Notes under the pieces: model-generated
Databases searched by the model: none
Seen by the model: only the letters and a program-made list of their open reading frames with translations
What the model was told of the DNA's origin: nothing
Program-made: the position numbers and the translations under genes
Assembly: GCA_025331435.1 (NCBI GenBank)
Contig: JAIWNI010000019.1
Coordinates: 124,001 to 188,000 of the forward strand
DNA length: 64,000 bases
Source of the DNA: Choanephora cucurbitarum
Lineage: Eukaryota; Mucoromycota; Mucoromycetes; Mucorales; Choanephoraceae
Direction of reading: 5' to 3'
Shown here: piece after piece, positions 22,815 to 34,622 of the stretch
Position numbering within the stretch: the first letter of the stretch is position 1
Layout: each line of letters begins with the position of its first letter

Positions 22815-23170
22815 TGAGCTTCCTCACCTGCTGAATCAACATAAAGAAGCAAGCCAACGAAAAATGGATGCTCGCATGCAAAAAATACATGGAGCGAAAC
22901 TTTGTGCCTTTCCATCCATTTCTTTTTACTAAAGGTAAACCGATACAACAAGCAGCGTCTCTAGTGCTAAGAGTTTTTGTTGAGGCAGTTGACTGCAAAA
23001 AGGCCAAGGCTTTCAAGGGTTGGTTAGCCTGAAAGAACCAAATAATCCCACACATCAACTACTCAATGATTATGTCGGTAGGTTGAGTAAACAAAGAGGA
23101 CTTTCAGCAGAAGAATTTGACCTGTTTCTCAAAAAAAGTTGAATAAATGCCCAAATGATTTTTCCGTTTG
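22815..23170 (+). pseudogene. Decayed coding stretch, family unknown
   Basis: Plus-strand translation gives protein-like text broken over several frames: PVRFVELPHLLNQHKEASQRKMDARMQ style sequence around 22805-22900, FTKGKPIQQAASLVLRVFVEAVDCKKAKAFKGWLA around 22930-23030 in another frame, and LLNDYVGRLSKQRG then LSAEEFDLFLKKS around 23060-23140. Stops and frame changes between blocks show it is broken. Composition and codon pattern look coding, but no domain is recognised. Probably the remnant of a multicopy, possibly transposon-borne, gene. Confidence 0.35.
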
Positions 23171-24695
23171 ATATTCCCAAGAAAGGAATACGTTACACAC
23201 TTTAATGTAACTCAAGATTATTTCCATTCCGACCTTATGATGTCGTTCATTATGACCGGTTCTTGTTTAAACTAATTTTCAGGCACACATTGTCTTTTGT
23301 CTTCTTTCCTTCCTAAACCTGAATGATAATATGCTGAAGTATTGTCTTAAGCAACTCTAACTGTGTTGATTCAATTACATGTATTCTAGAAGATAGCTAG
23401 GAACAATAGGTACAAAGTGAAACCACTCGATTACTTTTTTGATGTCTTTAGCACAAATGCACCTAAACTCACTATGGAGTCATCTTGCAGCAGTAGTAAT
23501 GATCATTTCACTTTTGTTGTCTCCGTTTGGTTCGACCATAGAGTACTTCTTGAAGAGCAAAAGTGTGTATTCCATAGCGCAGTCTTTGTGCTCTTTTATT
23601 TGCCAGTTCTGCGCAAATCTCTCTAATCATGTAAATTGGATTTTTCCCTTCTACCAGTGTGTAATCGAGCTTCAGAAGCAATGTATTACCTTCATAAGAG
23701 GAAGACTATGTATAGCTCTATCGCATTGCTTTTGAATAATGATGCAGCTATGTATTATTATATTGTTTTACCTTCTCAAAAGCTTCAACTTCTACCGTAA
23801 TCTGTCTTCATTGGGCAGCCTAAAGATTGTATGTGATTTTTAGCCAACCAAGAAGAAGGACTATGATGAACATGATAGCATCCAACCAAGCACTAAAGCT
23901 TGTAGATAAAACAGAAACTCAAACAATGCACATCATTGTGACTTTGATTGGTGCCTCGTCGCTTGTTGCTTTTGAGCAATAGTGTTATATAACGATATTT
24001 TACTGGCTCTTATTTCAAGAAAAGAAAAATGACACTGGTACTGGCATGTTCTTGCTTTACCTTTCTTTTAGGTTTAGAGCATTGTGTTCGTGGCAATGCT
24101 TGAATTGAAGTACCTCTGTAGGAAGAGCATTGATAATAGTGTGGCAACTTCTGCCATGAAACCTTGTGGCTTTTACAAAGACCAAAGTTACTTTGTCCTT
24201 CAGCTAATAGTGTAGCCTCCCTATTAAAGTGGCTAGTTTCTATTATCCAAAAAAATAAACTATTCAGTAGTATCTTTAACATTGATTTCGGACATCTTAA
24301 AATAGATAATAAATTGAGCCTGTTCAATGAAAACTATCCTATCATCTTACTTTGTCTAAGGTAATCGTGATTAACTTAATCGGATACTTTGAAAACTCGT
24401 AGTAAAAAAAAAAAGTGCAAACAAACTAAGGTATAGGTCCAAAGCCTTGGGTAACAGGAAGAAACATTGACCAATTAAAAGGCATTTCCTCATTATTTCT
24501 CTCACATTCTACTACGAAGTTTGTTTTTCTTTTCTTTATAGAGATAGCAACCGTAGTCTAGGTACCGACTAAAATAGGAAATCTGTCGTCATTGGGTCAT
24601 GATTAAATGCATGATTTTTACCTTCAAAAGAAAATTTCCATCTCCTTTATTTTTAATCTTTTTTCTTTCTTTCTTATACAATTCTTTAGAGAGAA
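23171..24695. other. Gene-poor DNA with possible coding remnants
   Basis: No gene with recognisable motifs. A minus-strand frame at 24010-24327 has weakly protein-like text (FGLCKSHKVSWQKLPHYYQ) in an otherwise broken context. Short related words around 23803-23850 and 24581-24625 (both with CTGTC-TCATTGGG followed by GATTTTTA) hint at an old local duplication. The FYVE-ARM promoter must lie in the last few hundred bases, with a pyrimidine-rich leader before 24690. Confidence 0.4.
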
Positions 24696-27190
24696 ATGCA
24701 AATAATTGATGACCGGCTAACTTTTTTATTGCCTCGTCCTGCTTGGGTAAACGACGTGGATGTTCAATGCTGTTCTTCCTGCAACAGTGCCTTTGGACCT
24801 TTGAAGAGAAGAGTAAGTATTCTTTCTGAAACAGATCTGTCCTGTAACTTATTTTTTTTTTGGTTATTTAGCACCACTGTAGAAACTGGTAAAAAAAAAA
24901 ACTCCACTATTAAGACAGAGAAAAAGACGACTTAATACTATTGTTTTCTGATAAAGTGGGAATATCTTTTGTCATGAGTGCTCATCTCGCAACGTACCCC
25001 TTCCTCAACTTGGTTATGGTACAAAGCCAGTTCGAGTCTGCAACGGTTGTTTTGACGTAGCCTATTTAGTTACTTATGCAATTGATGAGGATCATGGATT
25101 ATCAACACAAGTATGTTGTATGACTCATCTATTTTGGTCACGCGGATAACTGATACAACTGATTAGATGCATGGCGTAAGAGGATTATTAGAATTGACTG
25201 AGAAGGACGATGGTAAAAGAAATATACACACACACAAGAATACATAGACAGTCAATTAATAAGTTTATAGCTAGAGATCTACACAATATGGTAGCTTATG
25301 GTGGTGTGGATGCACTTATCTGGCTATGTCGCTCATCTAAAAGCATTCAGCTACATCACCTCACAACCACTATTTTGGCTATGTTGGCAGAAAAAGAATC
25401 TATACGCCCTGTCATTATCACCAAATGGGCATTGCCACCACTTCTGTTCCTTGTTCGCTTCTATACCATTCATCCTGACCTACCATCAAAAAAATCCCCG
25501 GCAAACTCAATTCATTCGAGCATGACACCCTCTTTAACTAACCACAGTGAGCACTCTTCTCTCTCCTCCTCTTCTTCCTCTTCTTCAGCATCTAACTTGG
25601 TAGAGTCAAGGCAGAGCATACAATTAGAAATCATCATCAATTGTACACATATCCTCTATCAACTTTCTAGAGCTGGCATTTTGAGTCAAAAGGAAGTGGT
25701 ATCAGATGGAGTCTTTGATATGTTACTCTATCTAGCCAAATTTGATATCAACCAATTGAAGCTTGAAAAGGGAGTGATTGAGGCAACACCTTTGTCTAAT
25801 CACGAAGATGAACAGCCCATGAAGGAGCGCGTGAATATTATTCAGAATTTAGCTGCCAAAGCTATTTCAGCTATCAGTTCATCTGTATCATTCCAGCCCA
25901 CTGTAATTGGTATCATTCAAGGTACAGACAAGTTATCTTGTTTGCTGCGATCTCAAAACATGGATGTACGTAAATATACCGCAAAGACAATTGCTTATCT
26001 TTCGCTTCGAAACGGTAAGTTTAGTTATCTTTACCCTTTTTTTCCCTATCTTGACATTTGTTTGATAGATAAATATAAGCCTATCTTATTGAATGGTGAT
26101 GGTGCAAAAGCATTGGTGTCTGTATTAGCTGACTTACCCCAGCAAGATAACTTAGGAGACAGAAATGTAGAGCATCAAGGCTCGAATTCAGCTGCTATCT
26201 CACATGCATGTTGTGCCTTGGTAAGTTCCAGATGCTTATCTCCTTCTTCCCCTTTTCCCTCATTCTCTCTTTCCCTGCTTTTTGTTTTTGATGGCATAAT
26301 CTAATGTATGTTTATTAGGCTAATTTTGCAACCAACAGTAAAGATTGATTGTTTAACAAAAAGTAGGAAGGAAAGATACTAACTGGTTTATTCCTTTTTT
26401 TTTTAGATGAGTCTCAGGTTAATTTGATGTCACAAGCTCATCTATTGAAGTACATCTGCAACGTGCCTACTGTCTTTGCAACACACCCTGAAATTCATCG
26501 TCATGTTGCTCGCTGTCTTGCTAACCTTGCACTTTATGGTAAATGCATAGATAGATTATAGGGCTATGAAAAACAGGACTGATTTTAGTTAACTCTAGAG
26601 GAGAACAACGAGGCAATGTTGACAGAGAGTAATGAAAAGAGCCATCAAAAAGACTGTTACAACACATTACCTACTCTAGTACGACTAAGTAAAGTAAAAG
26701 GAAACCAAGTTCAGCGCCATGTCATAAGAGCCTTAGACAACCTTAGTTCAAACGGTAAGGCAAATCTGCCTGGTTTTATAGGTCAGTAAAGCTGACATGA
26801 ATGTGTTCTCTTTCTCTAGCTCAGAAACTAAATCAACCAAAGTGGCAAGTGGTGTTCAGTGATGCATTTGCATACCTTCAATCACTTGTTGATCATACCA
26901 ATGACAATGACAATGATACCACCGAAAGAGTCAAAAATATCCTATCAAGACAACATCATGCTTTAGATGCATCTCTGTCTGACTCGCCTTCTGTTACAGA
27001 GTCTGATGTATCAGGAGATGCTCAGCAGTCACTTCCTGCTGTCTCAGGTGAAGATGAAGAAGAAGAGGACGAGGAAGAGGAAAGAACTAAAGGTACAGAA
27101 GAGGATGAGGAAGAGGACGTTTCTCTCAAACAACATCAGCAACAACAGAAACAGTCCAAGAAGAAGAGAAGGTCTAGAAAGAACAAATGA
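24696..27190 (+). CDS. FYVE zinc finger protein with armadillo-like repeats
   Basis: Ten exons join in frame to 635 residues: 24696-24812, 24872-24888, 24957-25110, 25167-25212, 25271-26014, 26069-26220, 26319-26337, 26407-26538, 26599-26754, 26820-27190. Residues about 15-75 form a FYVE finger: RPAWVNDVDVQCCSSCNSAF, then the basic ligand motif R-R-H-H-C-R-N-C assembled over the 17-nt exon 2, IFCHECSS and PVRVCNGCF. FYVE domains bind PI3P on endosomes. The following 440 residues are helical with ARM-like repeats (VDALIWLCRSSKSIQLHHLTT, IQNLAAKAISAISSSVS, VRKYTAKTIAYLSLRN, HVARCLANLALYG, QRHVIRALDNLSSN). The end is Glu/Asp-rich, then Gln- and Lys/Arg-rich. This resembles fungal FYVE-ARM proteins linked to endosomal or vacuolar traffic. 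Exons 2 (17 nt) and 7 (19 nt) are microexons. It is tail-to-tail with KEX1, 185 bp apart. Confidence 0.9.
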
Positions 27191-27375
27191 GTTATTTCTG
27201 GCCTCTGTAAATAACAACACATAGTAAATAACAACATAAACATATACACGCATTTGCATTTATTCCTTTTTTCAAGACGGATAATATACTAAATAATAAA
27301 AAAAATAGCAGGTGGGGTCAAGGGGATAGTTTTTTTTTCTTTAACCAAAGAATACTTTATGGGTGTAAATGTTCA

Positions 27376-29979
27376 TTATTTTCTCTTGCTTCTTGTTAAT
27401 CCTTCATCATGGTCAAAATCAGCAAAATCTTCAAAATCATCATCAGTTTCTTCTCCATCAGTAAGTGTGAAATGTTGATTGTTGGGCTTGTTAAGCGCAG
27501 TTCTGTCTTCTTCTTCTTCATTATCAGATGCTTCAGCCTCAAACAGAGTAGGTGTCTCAACTACAAGCTCATCACTATAGAAACAGTCTGTCAGTTTATG
27601 CGCGCATTTTTTCTATTTATCTTACAGTTCATTCGTTTCATCATTATCCAAACGGAACTTCCGTGTCTTTTGTCTTTCAAACAACTTTTGTATCCACCCA
27701 ATAAACATATTAGGACGCTTGAGATCCTCACGTTGACGCTGAGGTGCACCACCAAATTCATCTGCAGCTGAAGCAGACATCTTCCGGCCTGATCTGAACC
27801 AACAACAACAACAGGCACTAACGGCAATCAAGAAAACCACCATTGTTGTTGTTACTCCCCAACTGGAATAGCCATGGAATGTGCCTTGCTCTCCCTCTTG
27901 GTCATTAGAAGAAGGCGTAGGTGTGCTACGTTGTGTGGTATCAGGTGTTTTGTCAATAAAACTCATAGTGGTAGTGGTGGCAAGAGATGAAGAAGGTGTA
28001 ACAGGGTCGCCTATCACTTGACTTTGTTTGCCCTTGACCTCGTTGTTGCCTACATGCATAAATCGATTGATCATGTCAAGGCATTCGATGGGTCGATCAT
28101 AAGGCACCATGTGACTTCCATCTTTGATCAAGACATATGTCAGATTGCGTTCCTGCATATAATAACCAGCCAATTTGTTGTCAATCTTCCACTGCTGCTT
28201 TTTAGTACTTTTGCTAAAACCTCGACTACCATTCCAAGTCATATTGCCAATCAAGTACTCTGTGCCAACATTGTTACATATCAAGTCGTATTCTCCACTG
28301 AACAACAAGACAGGCACCTCCTTCAGAATGTCAGGTAAAAGCTATCATAGACAAAAGAGATGAGCGATACACTAATAGGAGAAAGAGTATATGTTTGTCT
28401 TGGAAAAAATGGTTTACATAATAAGCTGGCTTGCTGTTATCGTCTTTCAATTCAAGAGACACAAGTGAGGTACATTCCTTCCAACCTAATATCTGTTTAT
28501 CTGCATGAACTGCCCTCTTGACATCCACTTGCTATATAAACAACAGTCAATCAACTAGCCATGTTACAAAAATCAAACTATAATGGCTTACGCACTCTCA
28601 AATATCGAGTAACATCCTCCAATTCATAAGGCCAACTCAAACCACACTCGGGATGACGCTCTTCTTTCATCCGGATATCATACATATTCATACATCTCAT
28701 GTCTCCATTCTTATCCCTAGAAAAATAAATGGTCAACACTATAACACAGTTAGTTTTTCTAGTTTCTTGCTTACTCATGTGTACTAGCATCTACAATATC
28801 GGATAGAATCTTCTCACATGAAGGAACATGAATCGTTTCTTTCCTTTTAATATCATCTAGACATGTCTTTAAATGAGATGATATATAAGCCTAATCCATC
28901 CCAAGAAAAGATAACGATGTGTCAGTAGCGATGGAAGTGTAGTTTGCCAATGTCAACTTACCACACGATCCTGAGGGATCAAATTATGTTGCATACTGAA
29001 ATCAAAGTAAGCGTTGTATTGATGTACTGAAGAAACCCAGCCATTGCCGATAGCAATACCCTTCAAGCGATACTAAAGACTACCCCTTCAGTCACTTGTC
29101 TTCCCCTTGGCTCTATAAGCTTACCTTGTCTTTTTGTTGAATAAGCCGAGATGCAAAATAAGGTATATAGGTTCCTGCAAAACTCTCGCCTGCTATATAC
29201 ATATCTTGCTGACTTAAATGAGGAAACACAGTGAATAACCGATCAATAAACAGCATAAAGTTGTCTGCCACTTCATTCAGATCATGTGTATAGCTATCCG
29301 TATTGGCGAAACTAAATCCAGTACCAACAGGCTGATCCACTAAACAAACACATTGAGTGATGCTTTCTTATGATATTGGAGGTAAAATACATACAAAAGA
29401 TGTTGGTAGCATAATTTTGCCATCCTCCCTCATTTACACTTAGAGAGAGGTTTTTGTTGACACGGAAAGGACCATTCTCTAAAAACAAACCGTCCATACT
29501 ATTAAGAAATGAGTATCACTACTGTTTTTAAAGAAAAAGGAGTTCAGTACCTAGAACAACCAGGACCACCATTTAACCAAATAAGCTTTTTTTTTAAAAG
29601 AAAAAAAAATTAGACAACTAGAAGCCGATGAGAGTTCAGTCTCTTACTAGTTTCTCTGGTTCTGTTTTTATCTCTCTCTCAATCATCCAAAAGAACAAGT
29701 TGGCATCGGCCTTACTGTTGATCTCAATGTGTCTATCATCTTGTCAATCTTTCTTTTCCTCTTTCTTTTTCTTTTTGCTCACTCACCCTGCATATTGGTC
29801 AAAGTTTAATGTATTGATGTCAATACCAGGCAAAGAAGTGATTTTATAATCGTTGGCTTAAAAAGGTATATTAGCTTCAAGATGCACAAATAAAGGTTGG
29901 CATGTCAAATACCAGTTTGTGCTGAGACATAGACAAGTGACCCAGTCAACGCAACTATCTTGAGCAAAGTGGTTCTCAT
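27376..29979 (-). CDS. KEX1: Pheromone-processing serine carboxypeptidase
   Basis: Twelve exons join in frame to 650 residues: 29913-29979, 29787-29856, 29648-29732, 29551-29585, 29395-29498, 29125-29339, 28962-29072, 28775-28890, 28596-28716, 28418-28531, 27626-28341, 27376-27574. A signal peptide (MRTTLLKIVALTGSLVYVSA) leads into FDQYAGHIEI and the S10 signatures IWLNGGPGCSSMDGLF, the catalytic Ser in AGESFAGTYIP (residue about 173), Asp in SGEYDLICN and His in GSHMVPYDRP. After a Ser/Thr stalk comes one transmembrane helix (TTTMVVFLIAVSACCCCWF) and an acidic cytosolic tail (DEELVV-like, EETDDDFEDFADFD). This architecture is that of the trans-Golgi enzyme Kex1, which trims C-terminal Lys/Arg left by Kex2. 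Exon 4 is only 35 nt and carries most of the oxyanion motif. The donor after YLR uses GTGCGT. Confidence 0.94.
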
Positions 29980-31850
29980 ATCTTTTTCGTATGTGTGTGT
30001 GCGTCTCTGAACTCTTGCTTGCTCACACTCTTTTCTTTGGGTCCAGACAGAGAAGGCTTTTTGTCGCTTAGAAAAGAAAAAGATGAAACTAATTTTAAGG
30101 TCAGAAAAGATGTGTGCATGTGTGCGTGTGTGTGAATATCGTACTGAAGCTAAGAATCGCACTGAGAAAGAGTTTCTTTCTCTTTGTGTTTGTTTCTTCT
30201 ATAGGATATGTATCTTCTATTTTTTGGCTTTTCTCACATTAGACAGGGTGATTGAGTAGGTCGTGTTGGCTGAGGTTTTATACATACGCCCCTCAGGCTC
30301 AACCAAAGTCTATTTTAGCCAATGAGATTCGAAAATTCTTTACGCCCGAAATTAAATTTATGCAAACTGCTCTTGTTAAATCAGCTCAAGAAACCAAATA
30401 CAAGTTGGTCATTTATCATTGCTGTGACTCTATTGATTTACTTTTCTTACATAAAAATGCTTGTAGGTCAAATGCATAAGGTTCAGAATGACTTCGTAAA
30501 AGACACACTCGCAAGAAGAAAGAAAGTCTGTAACTACTGAAGATAAGTTTGCAGGTTATATTTCTTTTGTTCTTTTTGAACGTCTGTCAAGGACACAACT
30601 TTTGTTACGCTTTCAAACCTTAAAGAAAGAAAGAAAGAGAAAGAAGAAGGTTTTTTTTGAAGGAAGTTTCAAGACAACTAGTATTAATTCTAGCTACATT
30701 CTTTAATTAATTCTTTAGTTTGCTCTCTACCTAAAGTAGAAAGATACTAATTTCAACTTCCTTGTACGAGCAATAGCATCTCATCGAATGAGCTCAAAGA
30801 AAACAATGCTGCCACGATATCATTCTTTAAATCCACTGTCAAGTTCCTAAGGGACAACTTTGTCTTTTGGTTATCCAGTATTGTTTTCTGAAGTGCACGA
30901 TAAAATGGCAGAAAGAAGAGCAATGATTTAATATAGAGTGCCAGCAATAGTTATAAAAGAAACAAAGCATTTGATCTTGCTTTCTTTCACTATAATTCTA
31001 TATAGATCAAGTAACAATCCAACATTATCTAATTGAGTACCTTGGATCATAATCGAATATCTCTTGTAAATTAACATTGTTGTCTTTGAATTATTGAGCC
31101 TAATTGCTCCGATATCACTAAACTTTGTTTAGACCAGGTCAGCTATTGGCAATGATATAAGACTTGTTGAAGAAAAGAGAAATGTTCAGACAAAATAAAG
31201 ACAGTTAAGCGCATTGTCTAATATAAGCATGGATCAAACCTGCTTTTAGAACCATACTCCCTTCTTTGCTTTCTTATAAGAACAATGCCAGAAGAATGAA
31301 TCAGCTTTGAATAAAGGGCACAAAGGTGCATGTATCAAAACCATCCATATAAACATATGCATCAAACCATCCCTTGTTCTGACTACAACTTTATTATAAA
31401 CTATTTCGAATGCTATAGGAACCACATTCATGACACCATTGAACTATTCTCCCCAACCCAATTCACTTGAGGCTTCGTTGTGAAAAGATACAAGGGACCA
31501 CCTAGAGCAACAAAACGAGGTTTAACAGCAAACGCTTTGAACTGTTATGGTCCTTCAAGTAAATAATGGAATTTCAGTAGCTGAGTAAACTGTAATTTGG
31601 TTAAAACAAACTCAACTTGTTGAAACTATTGTACACACTTTAAAAAGAAATAGCAACGGAAAATAACAAAGTATGACCTCGCTTGAATATGATAGAAAGG
31701 TGTCACTAAAGTCTATTGTAATGACCCATTATGGCGTATACATGGAGGTACAAGAACAAACAATGGGAAATAGTGTTTGATGTGATGAAAAAAAAAAAGA
31801 AGAAAGCAACTTTTTTTTTATTGTTTTATGATTGTGGAAATCAAATGGTA
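29980..31850. other. Intergenic region, no supported gene
   Basis: 1.9 kb between the KEX1 start and the 3' end of the HAP1-N gene, both minus strand. The KEX1-proximal part has GT-rich repeats (GTGTGTG words near 29993-30002 and 30113-30133). A minus-strand frame at 31246-31431 is weakly protein-like but has no motif or gene context. Nothing else is recognisable. Confidence 0.5.
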
Positions 31851-33225
31851 TCAAGCTAAACGACGCGGATATTTTACAGAAGAAGGAGGACCTTCTTTTA
31901 GGCTCAAGAAGACAGCAATAGTCATGATAAGTGTAAAGCGAAACCATCTCCATGTGAAGTAAAGTATTCGTTTCATCATACGCTGTAGTGTACCAACTAA
32001 GCCTGGTGAAGGGGGACAAGTAGATGGCGAATGGGTCACATTGGCTAATTGTTTATCGCTCTTGATCAACATGGTATGTGCCTTTTCAGTCTCCAAAAAT
32101 GATTCTTCTTTGTTTATATGTCCATTCTCTTTCAGGTATCGTTGGTGATCATATTCATTTTCTAGTCGGCCTATCAGACTGAGAGCATCATCAATCGCAT
32201 CTCTCTCTACCACACCTGCCTTAAGTAAGATGGACGCTAACAGCTTATCATTCTCTTCCTCATCGTCATCGTCATCTTGGTCTTTTCTAGACCAGGCATG
32301 GTGCAATTCAGACAATAGGTTTTGGTTCTGCTGTTCCTCTTTATACATAATTTCGTGATCCCTTAGTTGACTAAGTAACTGTCTATGCTCCTCCAAGCTT
32401 GATTTCAGCTGTTGAATATGCAATTGCTGTGCCTCAAATGATTTCTGGAGTTGCTCATGATCATGTAAAGTGAATTGGAATTGGTCGACTTTTTGTTTCA
32501 GAAGTCTTAAATCATGCAACGTTTTCATCAGTTTTTCCTCCACAGCCAATTTAGAGTGATACACCTGATCATTTTCTAGCTTTAGTTCCTTGATTTTTTC
32601 GTGTAGCAGTTCATTGTCTTCAGGTAGTACTGACTGCTTGGGATTGCCTTCTTTGGACAATGTTTTCTCTTTCATCTGTTGAAGCTGAATGGTAGCATGA
32701 TCAAGGCTGGCTTTCAACAGATAGATCTCTGTTTCCATCTCATGCTCTTTTCGCTTGTGCAATTTTTCTTTCTTTTGTTGGTGTTGCACTGTCAGTTCAA
32801 GTTGGGCAGAGAGGTCTGTGTTGGCTTTTTCGAGAATTTCAATCTTGGCTTCTCGGGTAGTATGGGTAGGTAGGAATATAATATCCTCTCTGTCAGAGAG
32901 TGTATAGGAACTTGAAGGTGTAGGATAGACAGATTGTGACAAGAGATCATCGTAATTTGATTTTAGTACAATGTTGTTTTCCAAAAGGGATTTTCCGATT
33001 TCCGCTGCTAGTCTCAAGTCTAGAAAAAGAAAGGTTGTTCAGCTTGATTTCATCATGCAATGACTCGTCTGTGTTACCTTTATCTTTATCTCTAATTGTG
33101 GTATATGCATTTTTTAACATTGGTATCAGTTCACTAGGCGATTTTTGAAACCATGAAGAAATAGACGAGGTCGCTGAAAGAGTAGGTGAAGGAGGTGGCT
33201 GTAGACATTCTTTAGTTGAGATCAT
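31851..33225 (-). CDS. HAP1-N/TRAK-like coiled-coil adaptor with C-terminal membrane anchor
   Basis: Two exons (33078-33225 and 31851-33019, intron 58 nt) give 438 residues. I start at the ATG at 33225 (MISTKECLQ); the frame is open further upstream but only through a Lys/Phe-rich leader. Splicing creates IRDKDKDLRLAAEIGKSLLENN, which matches the conserved block of HAP1/TRAK/BICD-type motor adaptors. Residues about 85-300 are long, heptad-rich coiled coil (Glu, Gln, Lys, Leu). An acidic DDDDDEEEND stretch and a short helix follow, and near the C-terminus there is one hydrophobic helix (FTWRWFRFTLIMTIAVFLSL) with a short basic end, suggesting a tail anchor. I infer a membrane-bound adaptor linking an organelle to a microtubule motor or Rab; the cargo is unknown. 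Only 91 bp separate its start from the stop of the next gene on the same strand. Confidence 0.75.
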
Positions 33226-33316
33226 TTTGCTATGTATTTTTTTAAGAAAAAAAAAGTAAGAAGAGAAAAAAAAAAGAGAGAAAGAATGATAAGTTTTCCG
33301 TTTTTTTTTTTTATTA

Positions 33317-34295
33317 TTATTGGAATTTCCATATTTCATCTGATTGAAAGCCTAATTCAGACAGCAATCCAGTCACTGGGCCTTGAGAATAATCTCTTGC
33401 CCTTTCACCACAAACAGCTGCAAGCATTCTATTTGGACCACACACATATATCTTTCGCTTCTCCTTATTCAACATCATGTCTCTGATCATGTTCTCTGTC
33501 ACATAACCTCTTTCATAAGCATCTGAAGGTGGATTCTCTAACACATATTTCACTCTAAATCTATCATTGTACTTGGCTTGAAGTTGGTCTAGTTCTTGTC
33601 TTAACAGAATATCCTTTTCTGTCTTGTTACCGTAGATAAGCCAAACAGAGGTTGTCTGATCATCAGGATTCTCTAGAATTCGGCAGATTAATTGGTACAT
33701 GGGAGATATACCTGTACCACCTGCAATCTATAAGGATGTCATTAGCCATTCAATTTCGTCCTCAAACACATTTAGTTACCATGCCAACTTCATCCACACT
33801 CTTGGGCTCATATAAGCATTCAGGTTCAACCATAGGTCCTCTCACATGAACCTTATGTTGGTGAGGTGTGAAGCTTGTCAAGGTACGGGAGACTGAACCG
33901 TCCTGATACTTTTTGATGACTAAATCCATGTAACCATCCGAGTAAGGATTTTGATTGATAGGCGTATAAGGTCTCATGACCTGAATGGCATCGTCCTTGA
34001 TATACACACACGAAGGAACAGGATATTCCTTGTTCTGCTCTTTTTTCACTTCAAGCCTTAAAAGGTAGGAATCGGGTGATATCTGTTGCTTCTTTATCAG
34101 TCCGAGTGGTGTGTATTGATCTTGACTGAGCTTGTTATTGTTTGTATATGCATCATACTTTTCCCAACCAAAATAAGAAGCTGTCAAACAGGCTGTACCA
34201 AGTAATAGAGTTTGAAGTTTTTTGCTCTTTTTAGTATGGGTCGCTGTACTAAACAAGCGTCTTGAACTGGTTAGGATGGAGCGATGAGCAAACAT
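33317..34295 (-). CDS. NADH-cytochrome b5 reductase, mitochondrial (Mcr1-like)
   Basis: Two exons (33780-34295 and 33317-33727, intron 52 nt) encode 308 residues. The N-terminus is Arg/Ser-rich without acids (MFAHRSILTSSRRLFSTATH) followed by a hydrophobic stretch (TLLLGTACLTASYFGW), as in Mcr1, which is imported to the mitochondrial outer membrane and intermembrane space. The FAD-binding motif RPYTPI is present, with DLVIKKY and GSVSRTL downstream. The NAD-binding half opens with IAGGTGISPMYQLI, formed across the splice junction, and ends with KIYVCGPNRML and LGFQSDEIWKF, the family C-terminus. The enzyme passes electrons from NADH to cytochrome b5 or to erythroascorbyl radicals. Length agrees with the family. 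Some beta-strand residues in the FAD domain differ from yeast, but all key motifs are intact. Confidence 0.92.
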
Positions 34296-34622
34296 ATGTC
34301 TATGTCTAGGTTTTGCTTTATAAAAAAAACAAATAAGAGAGAAAGAAAAAAGCAGAAAAAAAAAGCACAGTCTTCCCCAGGGAGCCTATTCTAGAATCTT
34401 GCAGTTGCTCCAAAGGCAAGAGGTTAGAAGCGGGGATCTAAAAGAAAAAAAGAGAAGACTCTTGACACTGAAAAATGACTAACAAGATGTTGGTTGTAGG
34501 CTTTAAGCCAGAACAATTGAGTACAAATAGTTGACTTTCCTATAGCTAGATAGCTTCATGCTGTCTGTCTGAAGATCAGAGTCAACATAACAAAGCCAAA
34601 TTCGCCTTTATGCATATTTTAT
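34296..34622. other. Intergenic spacer
   Basis: 327 bp containing the promoter of the cytochrome b5 reductase gene (a purine-rich stretch just before its start) and the 3' end of the F-box gene, whose stop is preceded on the plus strand by a TTTATT word that fits a polyadenylation signal. No other feature seen. Confidence 0.4.
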
